Part shown: positions 47,110-54,936 of the stretch, in pieces
Numbering within the stretch: the stretch's first letter is position 1
Layout: each line of letters opens with the position of its first letter
Program-made: the position numbers and the translations under genes
Notes under the pieces: generated by a model
Databases searched by the model: none
The model's input: only the letters and a program-made list of their open reading frames with translations
Told to the model about the DNA's origin: nothing
Origin: Nocardioides sp. SLBN-35
Lineage (GTDB): Bacteria > Actinomycetota > Actinomycetes > Propionibacteriales > Nocardioidaceae
Length of the DNA stretch: 64,000 bases
Direction of reading: 5' to 3'
NCBI RefSeq assembly: GCF_006715725.1
Contig: NZ_VFNU01000001.1
Location: 3,038,001-3,102,000 of the forward strand

Positions 47110-48221
47110 CCGGCCACCGCCTCGTAGACGTCGACCAGCGCCCGGGTGGTGCGGTCGATGCGGTAGTGGTCCTGGACCCGCCGGCGCCCGCTCGCGCCCA
47201 TCCGTCGACGCAGCCCCGCGTCGGCCGCAAGGTCGGCGAGGGCGCGGGTGAGCTGGTCGATGTCGCCGGGGTCGACCAGGATCCCGTCGATGCCGTCGCG
47301 GACCAGCTCGGGCACGCCGCCGACCCGGGTGGCGAGGACGGGGACGCCCAGCGCCATCGCCTGCAGCAGCGCCATCGGGCAGGCCTCCGCCGCGGAGGTG
47401 AGGGCCACGACGTCGGCGTCGCGCAGGATGCCGGCGGGGTCGGCCCGGAAGCCGGCGAACGAGACCCGGCCTGGCTCGGCGGACGCCGCGACGGCCGCCT
47501 CGATCCGGGGCCGCTCGGGGCCGTCGCCGACGAGCCGCAGGTGGACCCCGGGCGCGCGGTCGACGGCGGCGACCAGGTCGGGGACCCGCTTGACGGGCTG
47601 CATCAGGCCGAGCCAGGTGACCCGGACCGGCCCCGGGCGGTCCGGATCCGCACCGGCCGGGTCGTGCGCGAGCCAGGACCGCCCGACCCCGTTGGGTACG
47701 GCGTGCACCAGGTCCGCGGGGATGCCGACGTGCTCGTGGGCGTAGTCCGCGAGCGCCCGGCACGGCGTGACGACCGCGGAGCGGGGGGTGCGGGCCAGCA
47801 GGGCCTCGAGCCGGAGGTAGCGGAGCCGGTCACGCCGGTGGGCCGGGGCGACCGGCAGGTTGCCGGGCACCAGGCCGGCGAGCTGGTCGGGCACGCCGTG
47901 CAGCGTGTAGACCGACGGCAGCGAGCGGGACCGGGCGAGGGCGCGGCCCACCAGGCCGGCGCGCCGGTCCTGGAGGTGCAGCACGTCCGGCCGCACCTCG
48001 GCGAGCACCCGTGCCACCGCGCGCGCACCGCGCAGGTCGCGGACCCGGTCGATGCCCGCGACGTGCACGCTCACGCCCTGCTCGGCGGCCGCGACCAGGT
48101 GCGGGCCCGGCGGGCCGGCCAGGTGGCTGCGGTGGCCCTGGCGGGCGAGCTCGACCGCCACCTCGACGGCGTGGTCGACCGGGCCGCCGCGGTCCTGGGT
48201 GATCAGCTGGAGGACGCGCAT
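47106..48221 (-). CDS. Glycosyltransferase, GT4 family
   Basis: 371 aa GT-B enzyme. The N-terminal VLQLITQDRGGPVDHAVEVAVELARQGH leads to WLGLMQPVKRVPDLVAAVD, RLVGDGPERPRIE and SAAEACPMALLQAMALGVPVLATRVGGVPELV (E-x7-E type) in the donor domain. Donor and acceptor sugars are unknown. It is the second gene of unit A, 2 bp after the Wzx-Wzy fusion and overlapping the next glycosyltransferase. Confidence 0.88.
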   Translation of the reverse strand: MRVLQLITQDRGGPVDHAVEVAVELARQGHRSHLAGPPGPHLVAAAEQGVSVHVAGIDRVRDLRGARAVARVLAEVRPDVLHLQDRRAGLVGRALARSRSLPSVYTLHGVPDQLAGLVPGNLPVAPAHRRDRLRYLRLEALLARTPRSAVVTPCRALADYAHEHVGIPADLVHAVPNGVGRSWLAHDPAGADPDRPGPVRVTWLGLMQPVKRVPDLVAAVDRAPGVHLRLVGDGPERPRIEAAVAASAEPGRVSFAGFRADPAGILRDADVVALTSAAEACPMALLQAMALGVPVLATRVGGVPELVRDGIDGILVDPGDIDQLTRALADLAADAGLRRRMGASGRRRVQDHYRIDRTTRALVDVYEAVAG

Positions 48222-48223
48222 CG

Positions 48224-51010
48224 TCAGGTCTGCCTCTCGCGGACGGGCGGTCCCGGGTCGAGGGCGACGCCGAGGGCGACGAGCAGCCAGATCGGGAGGT
48301 AGAACTGCTCGCTCAGGAAGCCGGCCGCGGTGAGGGTGCCGGCGAACGCCACGAGCACGGCGTCGGCCAGCGGCCGCTCGGCCGACCCCGGGACGGTGCG
48401 GCGGCGGGCGCGCAGTGCGCCGCGCACGGCGTACCCGATCAGGACGAGGAAGCCGGCCAGGCCGAGCAGGCCGAGCTCGGAGGCGACGTCGAGGTACATG
48501 TTGTGCACGACCGTCTGCGGGACCGCGCCGACGTCACCGGGCAGGTACGCCTGTGTGGCGGCGGCGAACCCGCCCGGCCCCTGGCCGAGGAATGGGCTGT
48601 CGGCCGTCATCTCGGCGGCCATGGTCCAGGTGGTGTAGCGGGACTCGACGTTGGCGGCGGCGATGTGCTCCTTCTCGAGCAGGCTGCGCTCGACGACCTC
48701 GGCATGGGTCGCCCACAGCAGGCCGAGAGCGGCCAGGGCGGCGAGCGCGACGGTGACGACGGTGGCCGGGCGCAGCGTGCGGAGCAGGAGCGCGGTGAGC
48801 AGCATGACCCCCATCGCGAGCAGTGCGCCGCGGGAGAAGGTCGCGCAGGTCGCGACGACCAGGACCGCGGCACAGCCGGCGACCGCGGCGACGCCGAGGG
48901 GCGAGCGCCGGTGGGCGGCGACGAGCGCGAACGGCAGCGCGGCCACCAGGAAGAAGGCCAGGTCGTTGGGGTCCTCCAGCGGGCCGGCCGCGCGGCCGCC
49001 CGTGGTGAGGAAGCGGACGGTGGCGACCACGCCGGCGGCGGTGCAGGAGAGGAGGAAGGCGGTGGCGATCCGGGCGGCCACGGCCTCGGCGCCGGGGCGG
49101 CCGCGGCGTACGGCATCGACGAGAGCGACCACCACCAGCGCGTACGACGCGTAGCTGACCGCGTGGTCCTGCCCGACCGCGAGGTCCATCCCGCGGACCA
49201 CGAACGAGGCGAGCAGCACGAGCACCACGACGCCCAGCGCGCCCCCGGCCGGGTGCCGGGGCAGGGACGGCCGGGCACCGGAGACCAGGCGCAGCAGCCA
49301 GGACACGAACAGCAGCAGCCCCGCGACCTTGACGGCAGCCGGGTGGACCTCGCGCAGCAGGTCGCCGAAGGGCTCGACCACGACGAGGAGGACCGCGGCC
49401 CACTCGAGGCGGTACGCCGCGGCGGCCACGACCGCTCCCCCGCCGAGCGCCGCGAGCACGGGGAGGGGGGCCAGCACGGCCAGGACGGCGGTGCCCAGGC
49501 AGAGCGCGACGGCCACGACGAGGAGCGCGACGGTGCCGGCGCGGCGACCGGGGCGTGGCAGCCGCCCGAGGACTGCAAGGGTGACCAGGTAGGCGGCCAG
49601 GGAGGCCGAGCCGGCGCCGAGCAACCCGGACAGCGACCCCCGGTCGACGGGCAGCAGCGCGCCGACACCGAGGGCGGTCAGCCCGAGGACCAGCCCGGCG
49701 GCGGCCACGGGGAGCAGGCCGCGGCGCAGGCCGTGCCACGGGATCCCGGGGACCCGGTGGGCGACGAGGACGCCGGCGGCGAGGACGGTGAGGCCGCCGG
49801 CGGCGACCTGGGCGGCGGCGACGGCGGTGATGCCACGGTCCACGACGAGCAGGAGCAGGACGAGCAGCAGCACGAAGTGGAGACCGGTCAGCACGAGCAC
49901 GTCGGTGGTGCGGCCGGCGGCCTTGAGCACCACGACCAGCACCTCGAGCGCACTCAGCGCGAGTCCGTAGACCGCCAGCCAGCGCAGCGCGGGCACGGCG
50001 GGCGCCCACGCGTCGCCGAGCAGGGTCAGCGCGGGAGCGAGGACCAGCAGGCCGGCGTACAGCGGCACCACGAGGACGTGGACCAGGACGGCGGCGTCGA
50101 CGGCGGCCCGGCCGACGGCGGCTCCGCGCAACCGGGCGAGGTGGGCGAACAGGCTGCCGCCGATCACCATCGCGATCAGCAGGTAGGGCATGTAGGCCAG
50201 GCGGAAGGCCATCGAATAGGTGCCGACGTCGTGGGCGCCCAGCCGGTTGGCGACGAGGACGAAGTCCAGGTTGAGGATGAGCAGCGTCAGCAGGCCGCTG
50301 CCGGCCCAGCCGCCGCCGAACGCGAGTAGCGAGCGCACGTCGGCGCGCGACCAGCCGGGCAGCACGGGACGGCGCAACACCCAGAACAGGACCAGGACCA
50401 GCACCGCCTGGGCGAGCTGGCCGATGACGAGCGCGGACACGCCGCGGCCTGCCGCGAGGGCGGTCACGGTGACGGCGGCGCCGACGAGGTTGCCGCCGAG
50501 GTCGGGCAGCACCCGGCGCCGGAAGTCGAGGGACCGGCGCAGCAGCTCGCCGCTGACGCCCGACGCGGCGGCGAACGGCACGCAGAGCACGACCCCGCGC
50601 AGCACCGCCGCGCCCTCGGGGCCGATCTGCAGGGTGGTGGCGAGCCGGGGCGCCGTCGTCCACACCACCGCGACCAGGGCGAGGGACAGGCCCAGGGCGA
50701 GGGTGAGGGCACTGCGGGCGGCGCGCTCGGCGTCGCCGCGGAACGGGACCAGCGCCGTGCTGGTGCCGAGGTCGGCGACCACGACGCACACGTTGAGCAG
50801 CACGGCCGCGAGCGAGATGATGCCGAACTCGTCGGGCGCGAGGACCGCGGCGAAGACCAGCAGGACGGCGGTCTGGCAGGTCTTGGCGGCCACGGCCCCG
50901 AGGCCGAGCCAGCCCGAGCCGGCCACGTACGGCACGGCCCGGGGCCGGGTGGGCACGCCGGCCGCACCCTCCCCCGGGGAGGGTGCGCGCTGGCGACTGG
51001 ACTCGAGCAT
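48224..51010 (-). CDS. Wzx flippase-Wzy polymerase fusion
   Basis: 928 aa, about twice the length of either family alone. Residues about 30-480 are a MOP-type flippase (GAVAAKTCQTAVLLVFAAVLAPDEFGIISLAAVLL ... LDFVLVANRLGAHDVGTYSMAFRLAYMP). Residues about 490-920 are an O-antigen polymerase/ligase (GPLEDPNDLAFFLVAALPF, TFSRGALLAMGVMLL, DSPFLGQGPGGF, VHNMYLDVASELGLLGLAGF). No stop or shift interrupts the joint and the reading frame has uniform composition, so this looks like a real fusion. It opens unit A; its ATG lies only 9 nt after promoter A. Confidence 0.85.
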   Translation of the reverse strand: MLESSRQRAPSPGEGAAGVPTRPRAVPYVAGSGWLGLGAVAAKTCQTAVLLVFAAVLAPDEFGIISLAAVLLNVCVVVADLGTSTALVPFRGDAERAARSALTLALGLSLALVAVVWTTAPRLATTLQIGPEGAAVLRGVVLCVPFAAASGVSGELLRRSLDFRRRVLPDLGGNLVGAAVTVTALAAGRGVSALVIGQLAQAVLVLVLFWVLRRPVLPGWSRADVRSLLAFGGGWAGSGLLTLLILNLDFVLVANRLGAHDVGTYSMAFRLAYMPYLLIAMVIGGSLFAHLARLRGAAVGRAAVDAAVLVHVLVVPLYAGLLVLAPALTLLGDAWAPAVPALRWLAVYGLALSALEVLVVVLKAAGRTTDVLVLTGLHFVLLLVLLLLVVDRGITAVAAAQVAAGGLTVLAAGVLVAHRVPGIPWHGLRRGLLPVAAAGLVLGLTALGVGALLPVDRGSLSGLLGAGSASLAAYLVTLAVLGRLPRPGRRAGTVALLVVAVALCLGTAVLAVLAPLPVLAALGGGAVVAAAAYRLEWAAVLLVVVEPFGDLLREVHPAAVKVAGLLLFVSWLLRLVSGARPSLPRHPAGGALGVVVLVLLASFVVRGMDLAVGQDHAVSYASYALVVVALVDAVRRGRPGAEAVAARIATAFLLSCTAAGVVATVRFLTTGGRAAGPLEDPNDLAFFLVAALPFALVAAHRRSPLGVAAVAGCAAVLVVATCATFSRGALLAMGVMLLTALLLRTLRPATVVTVALAALAALGLLWATHAEVVERSLLEKEHIAAANVESRYTTWTMAAEMTADSPFLGQGPGGFAAATQAYLPGDVGAVPQTVVHNMYLDVASELGLLGLAGFLVLIGYAVRGALRARRRTVPGSAERPLADAVLVAFAGTLTAAGFLSEQFYLPIWLLVALGVALDPGPPVRERQT

Positions 51011-51019
51011 GGCACCTCA

Positions 51020-51050
51020 CCAGTGCACGCCACGCCTGCTGGTGATCCAT
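51020..51050 (-). promoter_or_regulatory. Polysaccharide-locus promoter A
   Basis: The minus strand reads ATGGATCA-N16-GCACTGG, then TGAGG and the ATG of the Wzx-Wzy gene 9 nt later. An AT tract (GAACTTTT) lies about one helical turn upstream. One of four sites of identical design (with 57127, 62139 and 63657). The short distance to the ATG means GCACTGG itself must serve as the -10. Confidence 0.75.
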
Positions 51051-51058
51051 CGACCTGG

Positions 51059-51104
51059 AAAAGTTCTGGCCCTGCCGACGATGGGGCGTCAGCAGGGCCA
51101 GAAC
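51059..51104 (-). terminator. Intrinsic terminator of transcription unit B
   Basis: A 13-bp perfect stem (GTTCTGGCCCTGC/GCAGGGCCAGAAC, 51063-51075 with 51092-51104) extends by four more pairs after one C-A mismatch and closes on a 6-nt loop. On the minus strand it is followed by TTTT (51059-51062). It lies 20 bp after the glycoside hydrolase stop. The reverse direction has no T run, so it acts on the minus strand only. Confidence 0.85.
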
Positions 51105-51123
51105 GATCGGGTGCGCCCGGCGC

Positions 51124-52269
51124 TCACTCGCCGCGCACGGCGGCCTCGAACGCCTCGAGAGCGGGCTTGGCCCGCAGGTCGCCGCGCATCAGGCCGAAGC
51201 CGTCCTGGTAGCGCCTGCTGGGTCCGTCGACGTCGCGGTACCAGATGATCGGGCCGACGTAGGGGTACTCGGCCCGGATCAGCCGCACCGCCCGGCGCAG
51301 GTAGTCGGCCTGCTGTGGCACGGTGACCGGCCGGTCCCAGGCGTTCCCGTCGTTCTCGGTGCCGGTGGACCAGCCGAGCTCGGTGATCCAGATCTGCTTG
51401 CCGCCGTCGCCCCACTGCTGCATCACGTCGTGCACCATCGGGGTGCTGGTCAGCCGCCACACCGCGCCGACCGACGCGGTCTCGGGCTCCGCGTCGCTCG
51501 GCCCGATGTAGGGGTGCACCGCCAGCGCGTCGAAGCAGCCGGCGGCACCGGCCTCGTAGGCCCGGGTGAGCCAGGGCGCGTCGTTGTACATGATGCCGCC
51601 GAACAGCACCGGCGCGTCGTCCTGCTCCTTGACCGCCGGGTAGGCGGCGCAGAGCAGGTCGACATAGGTCTGCGGGTCGGCGCCCTCGAAGAAGCCCTCG
51701 AAGTTCGGCTCGTTCCAGATCTCCCAGGCGTCCACCCGGTCGCTCCAGCGCTGGGCGGCGCGGCCGATGGCGCGGGCGTAGTCGGCCGGGTCGGTCGGCG
51801 GCGCGTAGAGGCTGCCGTTGGCGCCGGCCCAGCTCGGGGTCAGCCAGAACTCGAGGATCACCTTGAGGCCGTGGTCCTGCGCGGCGTCGAGCACGTCGTC
51901 GATCAGCTCGGCGTACCACCGCTCGAACGGGCCGCGCCGGGTCGGCTGGAGGGTGGCCCAGCCGACGTCGACCCGCACCCAACCGGCGCCGGCCCGCTGC
52001 AGGCGGGCGAGCACCTTGCGGGCATAGCCCGGGCCGGTGCGGTGGTGGGCGGAGAGCTGGACCCCGAGGTCCAGGTCGGCGACCGGCGGGCCGGTGGGCG
52101 TCGCGGGGGCCGGTGTCTCGGGAGCGGGCGCGGACGCGACCGGGTCCGGCCGTCCGGACGGCGTGCGGTCGGCCGACTGTGCGGTGGTCCACTGCATCAC
52201 CAGGGTGCCGGTGGCCCACAGGACGATGACGGCCAGCGCGACCAGGCCGCGGCGCAGCAGGCGTCTCAT
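51124..52269 (-). CDS. Membrane-anchored glycoside hydrolase (clan GH-A, GH39/GH5-like)
   Basis: 381 aa. An N-terminal signal anchor (LVALAVIVLWATGTLVMQWTTA, about 9-30) and a Pro/Ala-rich linker are followed by a TIM barrel. The acid/base is E187 in WEIWNEPNF and the nucleophile E297 in QIWITELGW, as in clan A retaining hydrolases. It may trim the surface polysaccharide outside the membrane, as hydrolases in exopolysaccharide clusters often do. It is the last gene of unit B; its start overlaps the deacetylase stop, and an intrinsic terminator follows. Confidence 0.85.
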   Translation of the reverse strand: MRRLLRRGLVALAVIVLWATGTLVMQWTTAQSADRTPSGRPDPVASAPAPETPAPATPTGPPVADLDLGVQLSAHHRTGPGYARKVLARLQRAGAGWVRVDVGWATLQPTRRGPFERWYAELIDDVLDAAQDHGLKVILEFWLTPSWAGANGSLYAPPTDPADYARAIGRAAQRWSDRVDAWEIWNEPNFEGFFEGADPQTYVDLLCAAYPAVKEQDDAPVLFGGIMYNDAPWLTRAYEAGAAGCFDALAVHPYIGPSDAEPETASVGAVWRLTSTPMVHDVMQQWGDGGKQIWITELGWSTGTENDGNAWDRPVTVPQQADYLRRAVRLIRAEYPYVGPIIWYRDVDGPSRRYQDGFGLMRGDLRAKPALEAFEAAVRGE

Positions 52270-53078
52270 GACCTCACCACCTCCACCGGCACGGCGGGGC
52301 CGGCAACGGCGCCCGGGGCGTCGTACGCGCTGCCGAGCAGGTCGTGGACCAGCCGCCGGGTGCGAGGCACGTGGCGGGAGGTACGACGAGCGGCCGGGTA
52401 GAGGCCGTGCAGCTTGACCCGCAGCGTGCGCAGCGTGTCGGTGGCGTTGACGTCCACGCGCTGGATGCCGAACCGGCCGGCGGGGTCGTGCACGGAGAAC
52501 GCGGCCCGGTAGCCCGCGGCCTCGACCGCGGCCCGCACCCGCCGGTCGTGGAGGCCGTAGGGGAACGCGAAGGTGGCGACCTCCTCGCCGACCAGCTCGG
52601 TGAGCGCGGCGCGGGCCTCGACGGTCTGGCGGCGCAGGTCGGTGTCACCGGCCCGGGTCAGGTCCGCGTGGTCGGAGCCGTGGGCCCCGATCGCCATCCC
52701 CTGCGCACGGAGCCCCTGCACCTCCCCGGCGGACAGGAGCGGATAGCGGAGGCGGTCGCCCAGCCAGGTGGCGCGGCCCCCCAGCAGGTCGACCGGGACG
52801 TAGAGCACGCTCGGGATCCCCAGCGACTCCAGGATCGGAGCGGCATGCTCCCCCACGCCCTGGTAGCCGTCGTCGAAGGTGATCAGCACCGCCTTGCGCG
52901 GCAGCCGGGCTCCGTCGCGCGCGGCCAGGTAGGCCTGCTCGGTGACGGGCACGAACCCGGCGGCGACGAGGTGCTCCATCTGGGCGCGGAAGTTCGCGGG
53001 GGTCACGAACATGCCGTGCGGGTCCCGCTCGCGCGCGACGTGGTCGACGCCGTGGTACATCAGCACGCGGGGGGTCAT
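52266..53078 (-). CDS. Polysaccharide deacetylase (NodB/CE4)
   Basis: 270 aa NodB domain. The metal triad D70 (TFDDGY), H133 and H137 (HGSDH) is complete. No signal peptide is visible, since the protein starts MTPRVLMYHGVDHVARE at the fold, so a cytosolic or peripheral location, or a missed export route, must be assumed. It could N-deacetylate a HexNAc in the polymer or its precursor. The ATG overlaps the stop of the Wzz-like gene and its own stop overlaps the hydrolase start. Confidence 0.88.
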   Translation of the reverse strand: MTPRVLMYHGVDHVARERDPHGMFVTPANFRAQMEHLVAAGFVPVTEQAYLAARDGARLPRKAVLITFDDGYQGVGEHAAPILESLGIPSVLYVPVDLLGGRATWLGDRLRYPLLSAGEVQGLRAQGMAIGAHGSDHADLTRAGDTDLRRQTVEARAALTELVGEEVATFAFPYGLHDRRVRAAVEAAGYRAAFSVHDPAGRFGIQRVDVNATDTLRTLRVKLHGLYPAARRTSRHVPRTRRLVHDLLGSAYDAPGAVAGPAVPVEVVRS

Positions 53079-53650
53079 GTCCGCTCCCTGATCCGGTACA
53101 GGCCGCCGGCCAGCACCAGCGCCGCGAGGCAGAGCAGCGCCGCGACGTAGAGCTGGCGCGGGGGTACGGCGGTCACGCCGGCGGCCCCGGCCTCGACCAC
53201 GGGCACCACCCGGGTCGTGGTGTCGTCCTCGCCCTCGGCGACGGCGTAGGCCGCGAGCTGGTTGGCCGCATCGATCGCCGCGGTGCGGCTGGTCGACTCG
53301 ACCACGATCCGCAGGGTCGCGGTGCCGGGGTCCTGCACGGTGCTCACCGAGACGTCGGCGTCGTTGTCGGCCGCGCCGGAGCCCGCGCCGGAGCCATCGG
53401 CGCGGGCAAGCTCGGCCGTCTCGGCGGAGCTGAGCGAGACGCCGTACTCGTGGGCGAGCATCTCGACCGAGTCGGCCGGCACATCGGCCGACAGCGGCCG
53501 CAGCGCGACCGCGCTGGTCGCGGTGTAGGTGGTGGGGATCAGCAGGATCAGCTGGATCCCGAAGGCGACCGCCAGCGCCAGCCCACCCACCAGGATGCCG
53601 ATGTACCGCCACCGGTCGCGCTGTCGTTGGGCCTGTCCTGCGGTGGTCAT
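53075..53650 (-). CDS. Wzz-like chain-length/polymer export membrane protein (no kinase domain)
   Basis: 191 aa. Two membrane segments (about 17-38 and 165-183) flank an extracytoplasmic domain with the N-terminal IPTTYTATSAVALRPLSAD pattern of Wzz/PCP proteins and ATLRIVVESTSRTAAIDAANQLAAYAV. The domain is short for the family. It probably controls chain length together with the O-antigen polymerase encoded directly upstream. It overlaps the genes on both sides by 4 bp in unit B. Confidence 0.75.
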   Translation of the reverse strand: MTTAGQAQRQRDRWRYIGILVGGLALAVAFGIQLILLIPTTYTATSAVALRPLSADVPADSVEMLAHEYGVSLSSAETAELARADGSGAGSGAADNDADVSVSTVQDPGTATLRIVVESTSRTAAIDAANQLAAYAVAEGEDDTTTRVVPVVEAGAAGVTAVPPRQLYVAALLCLAALVLAGGLYRIRERT

Positions 53651-54936
53651 GGGGAGGTCCTCGCTTCTGGCTGGGGAGTGGGCCGGGGGGTCGGGACATG
53701 GACGGTCTCGGCGACGATGGCCATGCCGAGGAGGGTCCAGGTGAAGCCGTAGACGATGGGGTTCCACAGGGGCATGTCGAAGACGCCGTGGATCGCGATG
53801 GCCAGCAGGCCGGCGAGCACGGCCAGGGCACGCACCGAGAGCACGGCGCCGTCCTCGTCGCCGACCCGCGCCGCCACGGCCTGCGCGGCCAGCTGCCTCC
53901 GGACCGCCAGCACACAGCCGGCCAGCACGATCACGCCGGCGGTCAGGCCGATGACACCGCGCTCGACGAGCACGGTGAGGTAGAGGTCGTGGGCGTGCTC
54001 GGCGCCGTAGGCCGACACGGTGCTCACCGAGCTGGTGGCGGCCACCCGGTAGCCGTCGGGTCCGACGCCGAACCACGGGCGGTCCGAGATCTGGCGCCAG
54101 GCCTCGCCCCAGATCAGCGGGCGGGCGTCGTACTCGTTGGCACCGGTGTCGCCCAGCGAGCGCAGCCGGGTGCCGAGGATGCCGAGCAGCGGGACGTCGG
54201 CCGGCAGGACCAGGGCGAGCACGCAGGTGGCGAGCACCGCGGCGCCGGCGCGGCGCAGCAGCCGCCGGGTCCGCGGGACACCGACGGCCAGGCAGGCCAG
54301 CGCGACGGTGCCGCCGATCCAGGCCCCGCGCGACATGCTCAGGGTCCAGGCCAGCGCGATGCACAGCGTCGCGGCGGCGAGGACCGCGGCGCGAGCCCGC
54401 GAGCGCGCCGTGACCAGGCACGCGACGGCGACGGGGAGCACCCCCGCGCAGAAGATGCCGAGCTCGTTGGGCTGGGCGAACGGACCGGTGAGCCGGCCGT
54501 CGACGACCCAGCCACCGGCCGCGGCCTGCAGACCGCCCGCGCCGGAGAGCGCGTAGGCGCCGATGCAGCCACCGACCACGACGAGCAGGTCCGGCCCGCC
54601 GCGCTCGTGGCCGGGCCGGTGCGCCATGGCCACCCCGACGGCGTAGCCGAGCGCGATGCACGCGATGAGGACGCGGGTGACGGCGTCGCCGGGGTTCACC
54701 CCGCCGGCGGCCGAGACCACGCTCGTGACGATCCCGAGGGCCAGGCCGAGGAGCAGCAGGGAGGCCGGCACCGGCCGCTCGTCCTTGACGAGCAGCCAGG
54801 CGGCGATCGCGGCGGGCACGCTCATCGCCACGAACGCGACGCTGAGCCCGATCGAGAAGGCACCGCCGAACGGGAGCACCACGAGGGCGACGACGACCGC
54901 GAGGGCCGACGCCGGCAGACGGGCGGGAACCGTCAT
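53647..54936 (-). CDS. O-antigen polymerase/ligase family protein
   Basis: 429 aa with 10-12 membrane helices. Wzy_C-type markers are LTGPFAQPNELGIFCAGVLPVAVA, LSMSRGAWIGGTVAL, RPWFGVGPDGY and EHAHDLYLTVLVERGVIGL (conserved H in the periplasmic loop). It polymerises or transfers lipid-linked glycans at the outer face of the membrane. It is the second polymerase of the locus besides the Wzx-Wzy fusion. It is coupled to the GT4-GT2 gene and the Wzz-like gene by 4-bp overlaps. Confidence 0.85.
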   Translation of the reverse strand: MTVPARLPASALAVVVALVVLPFGGAFSIGLSVAFVAMSVPAAIAAWLLVKDERPVPASLLLLGLALGIVTSVVSAAGGVNPGDAVTRVLIACIALGYAVGVAMAHRPGHERGGPDLLVVVGGCIGAYALSGAGGLQAAAGGWVVDGRLTGPFAQPNELGIFCAGVLPVAVACLVTARSRARAAVLAAATLCIALAWTLSMSRGAWIGGTVALACLAVGVPRTRRLLRRAGAAVLATCVLALVLPADVPLLGILGTRLRSLGDTGANEYDARPLIWGEAWRQISDRPWFGVGPDGYRVAATSSVSTVSAYGAEHAHDLYLTVLVERGVIGLTAGVIVLAGCVLAVRRQLAAQAVAARVGDEDGAVLSVRALAVLAGLLAIAIHGVFDMPLWNPIVYGFTWTLLGMAIVAETVHVPTPRPTPQPEARTSP

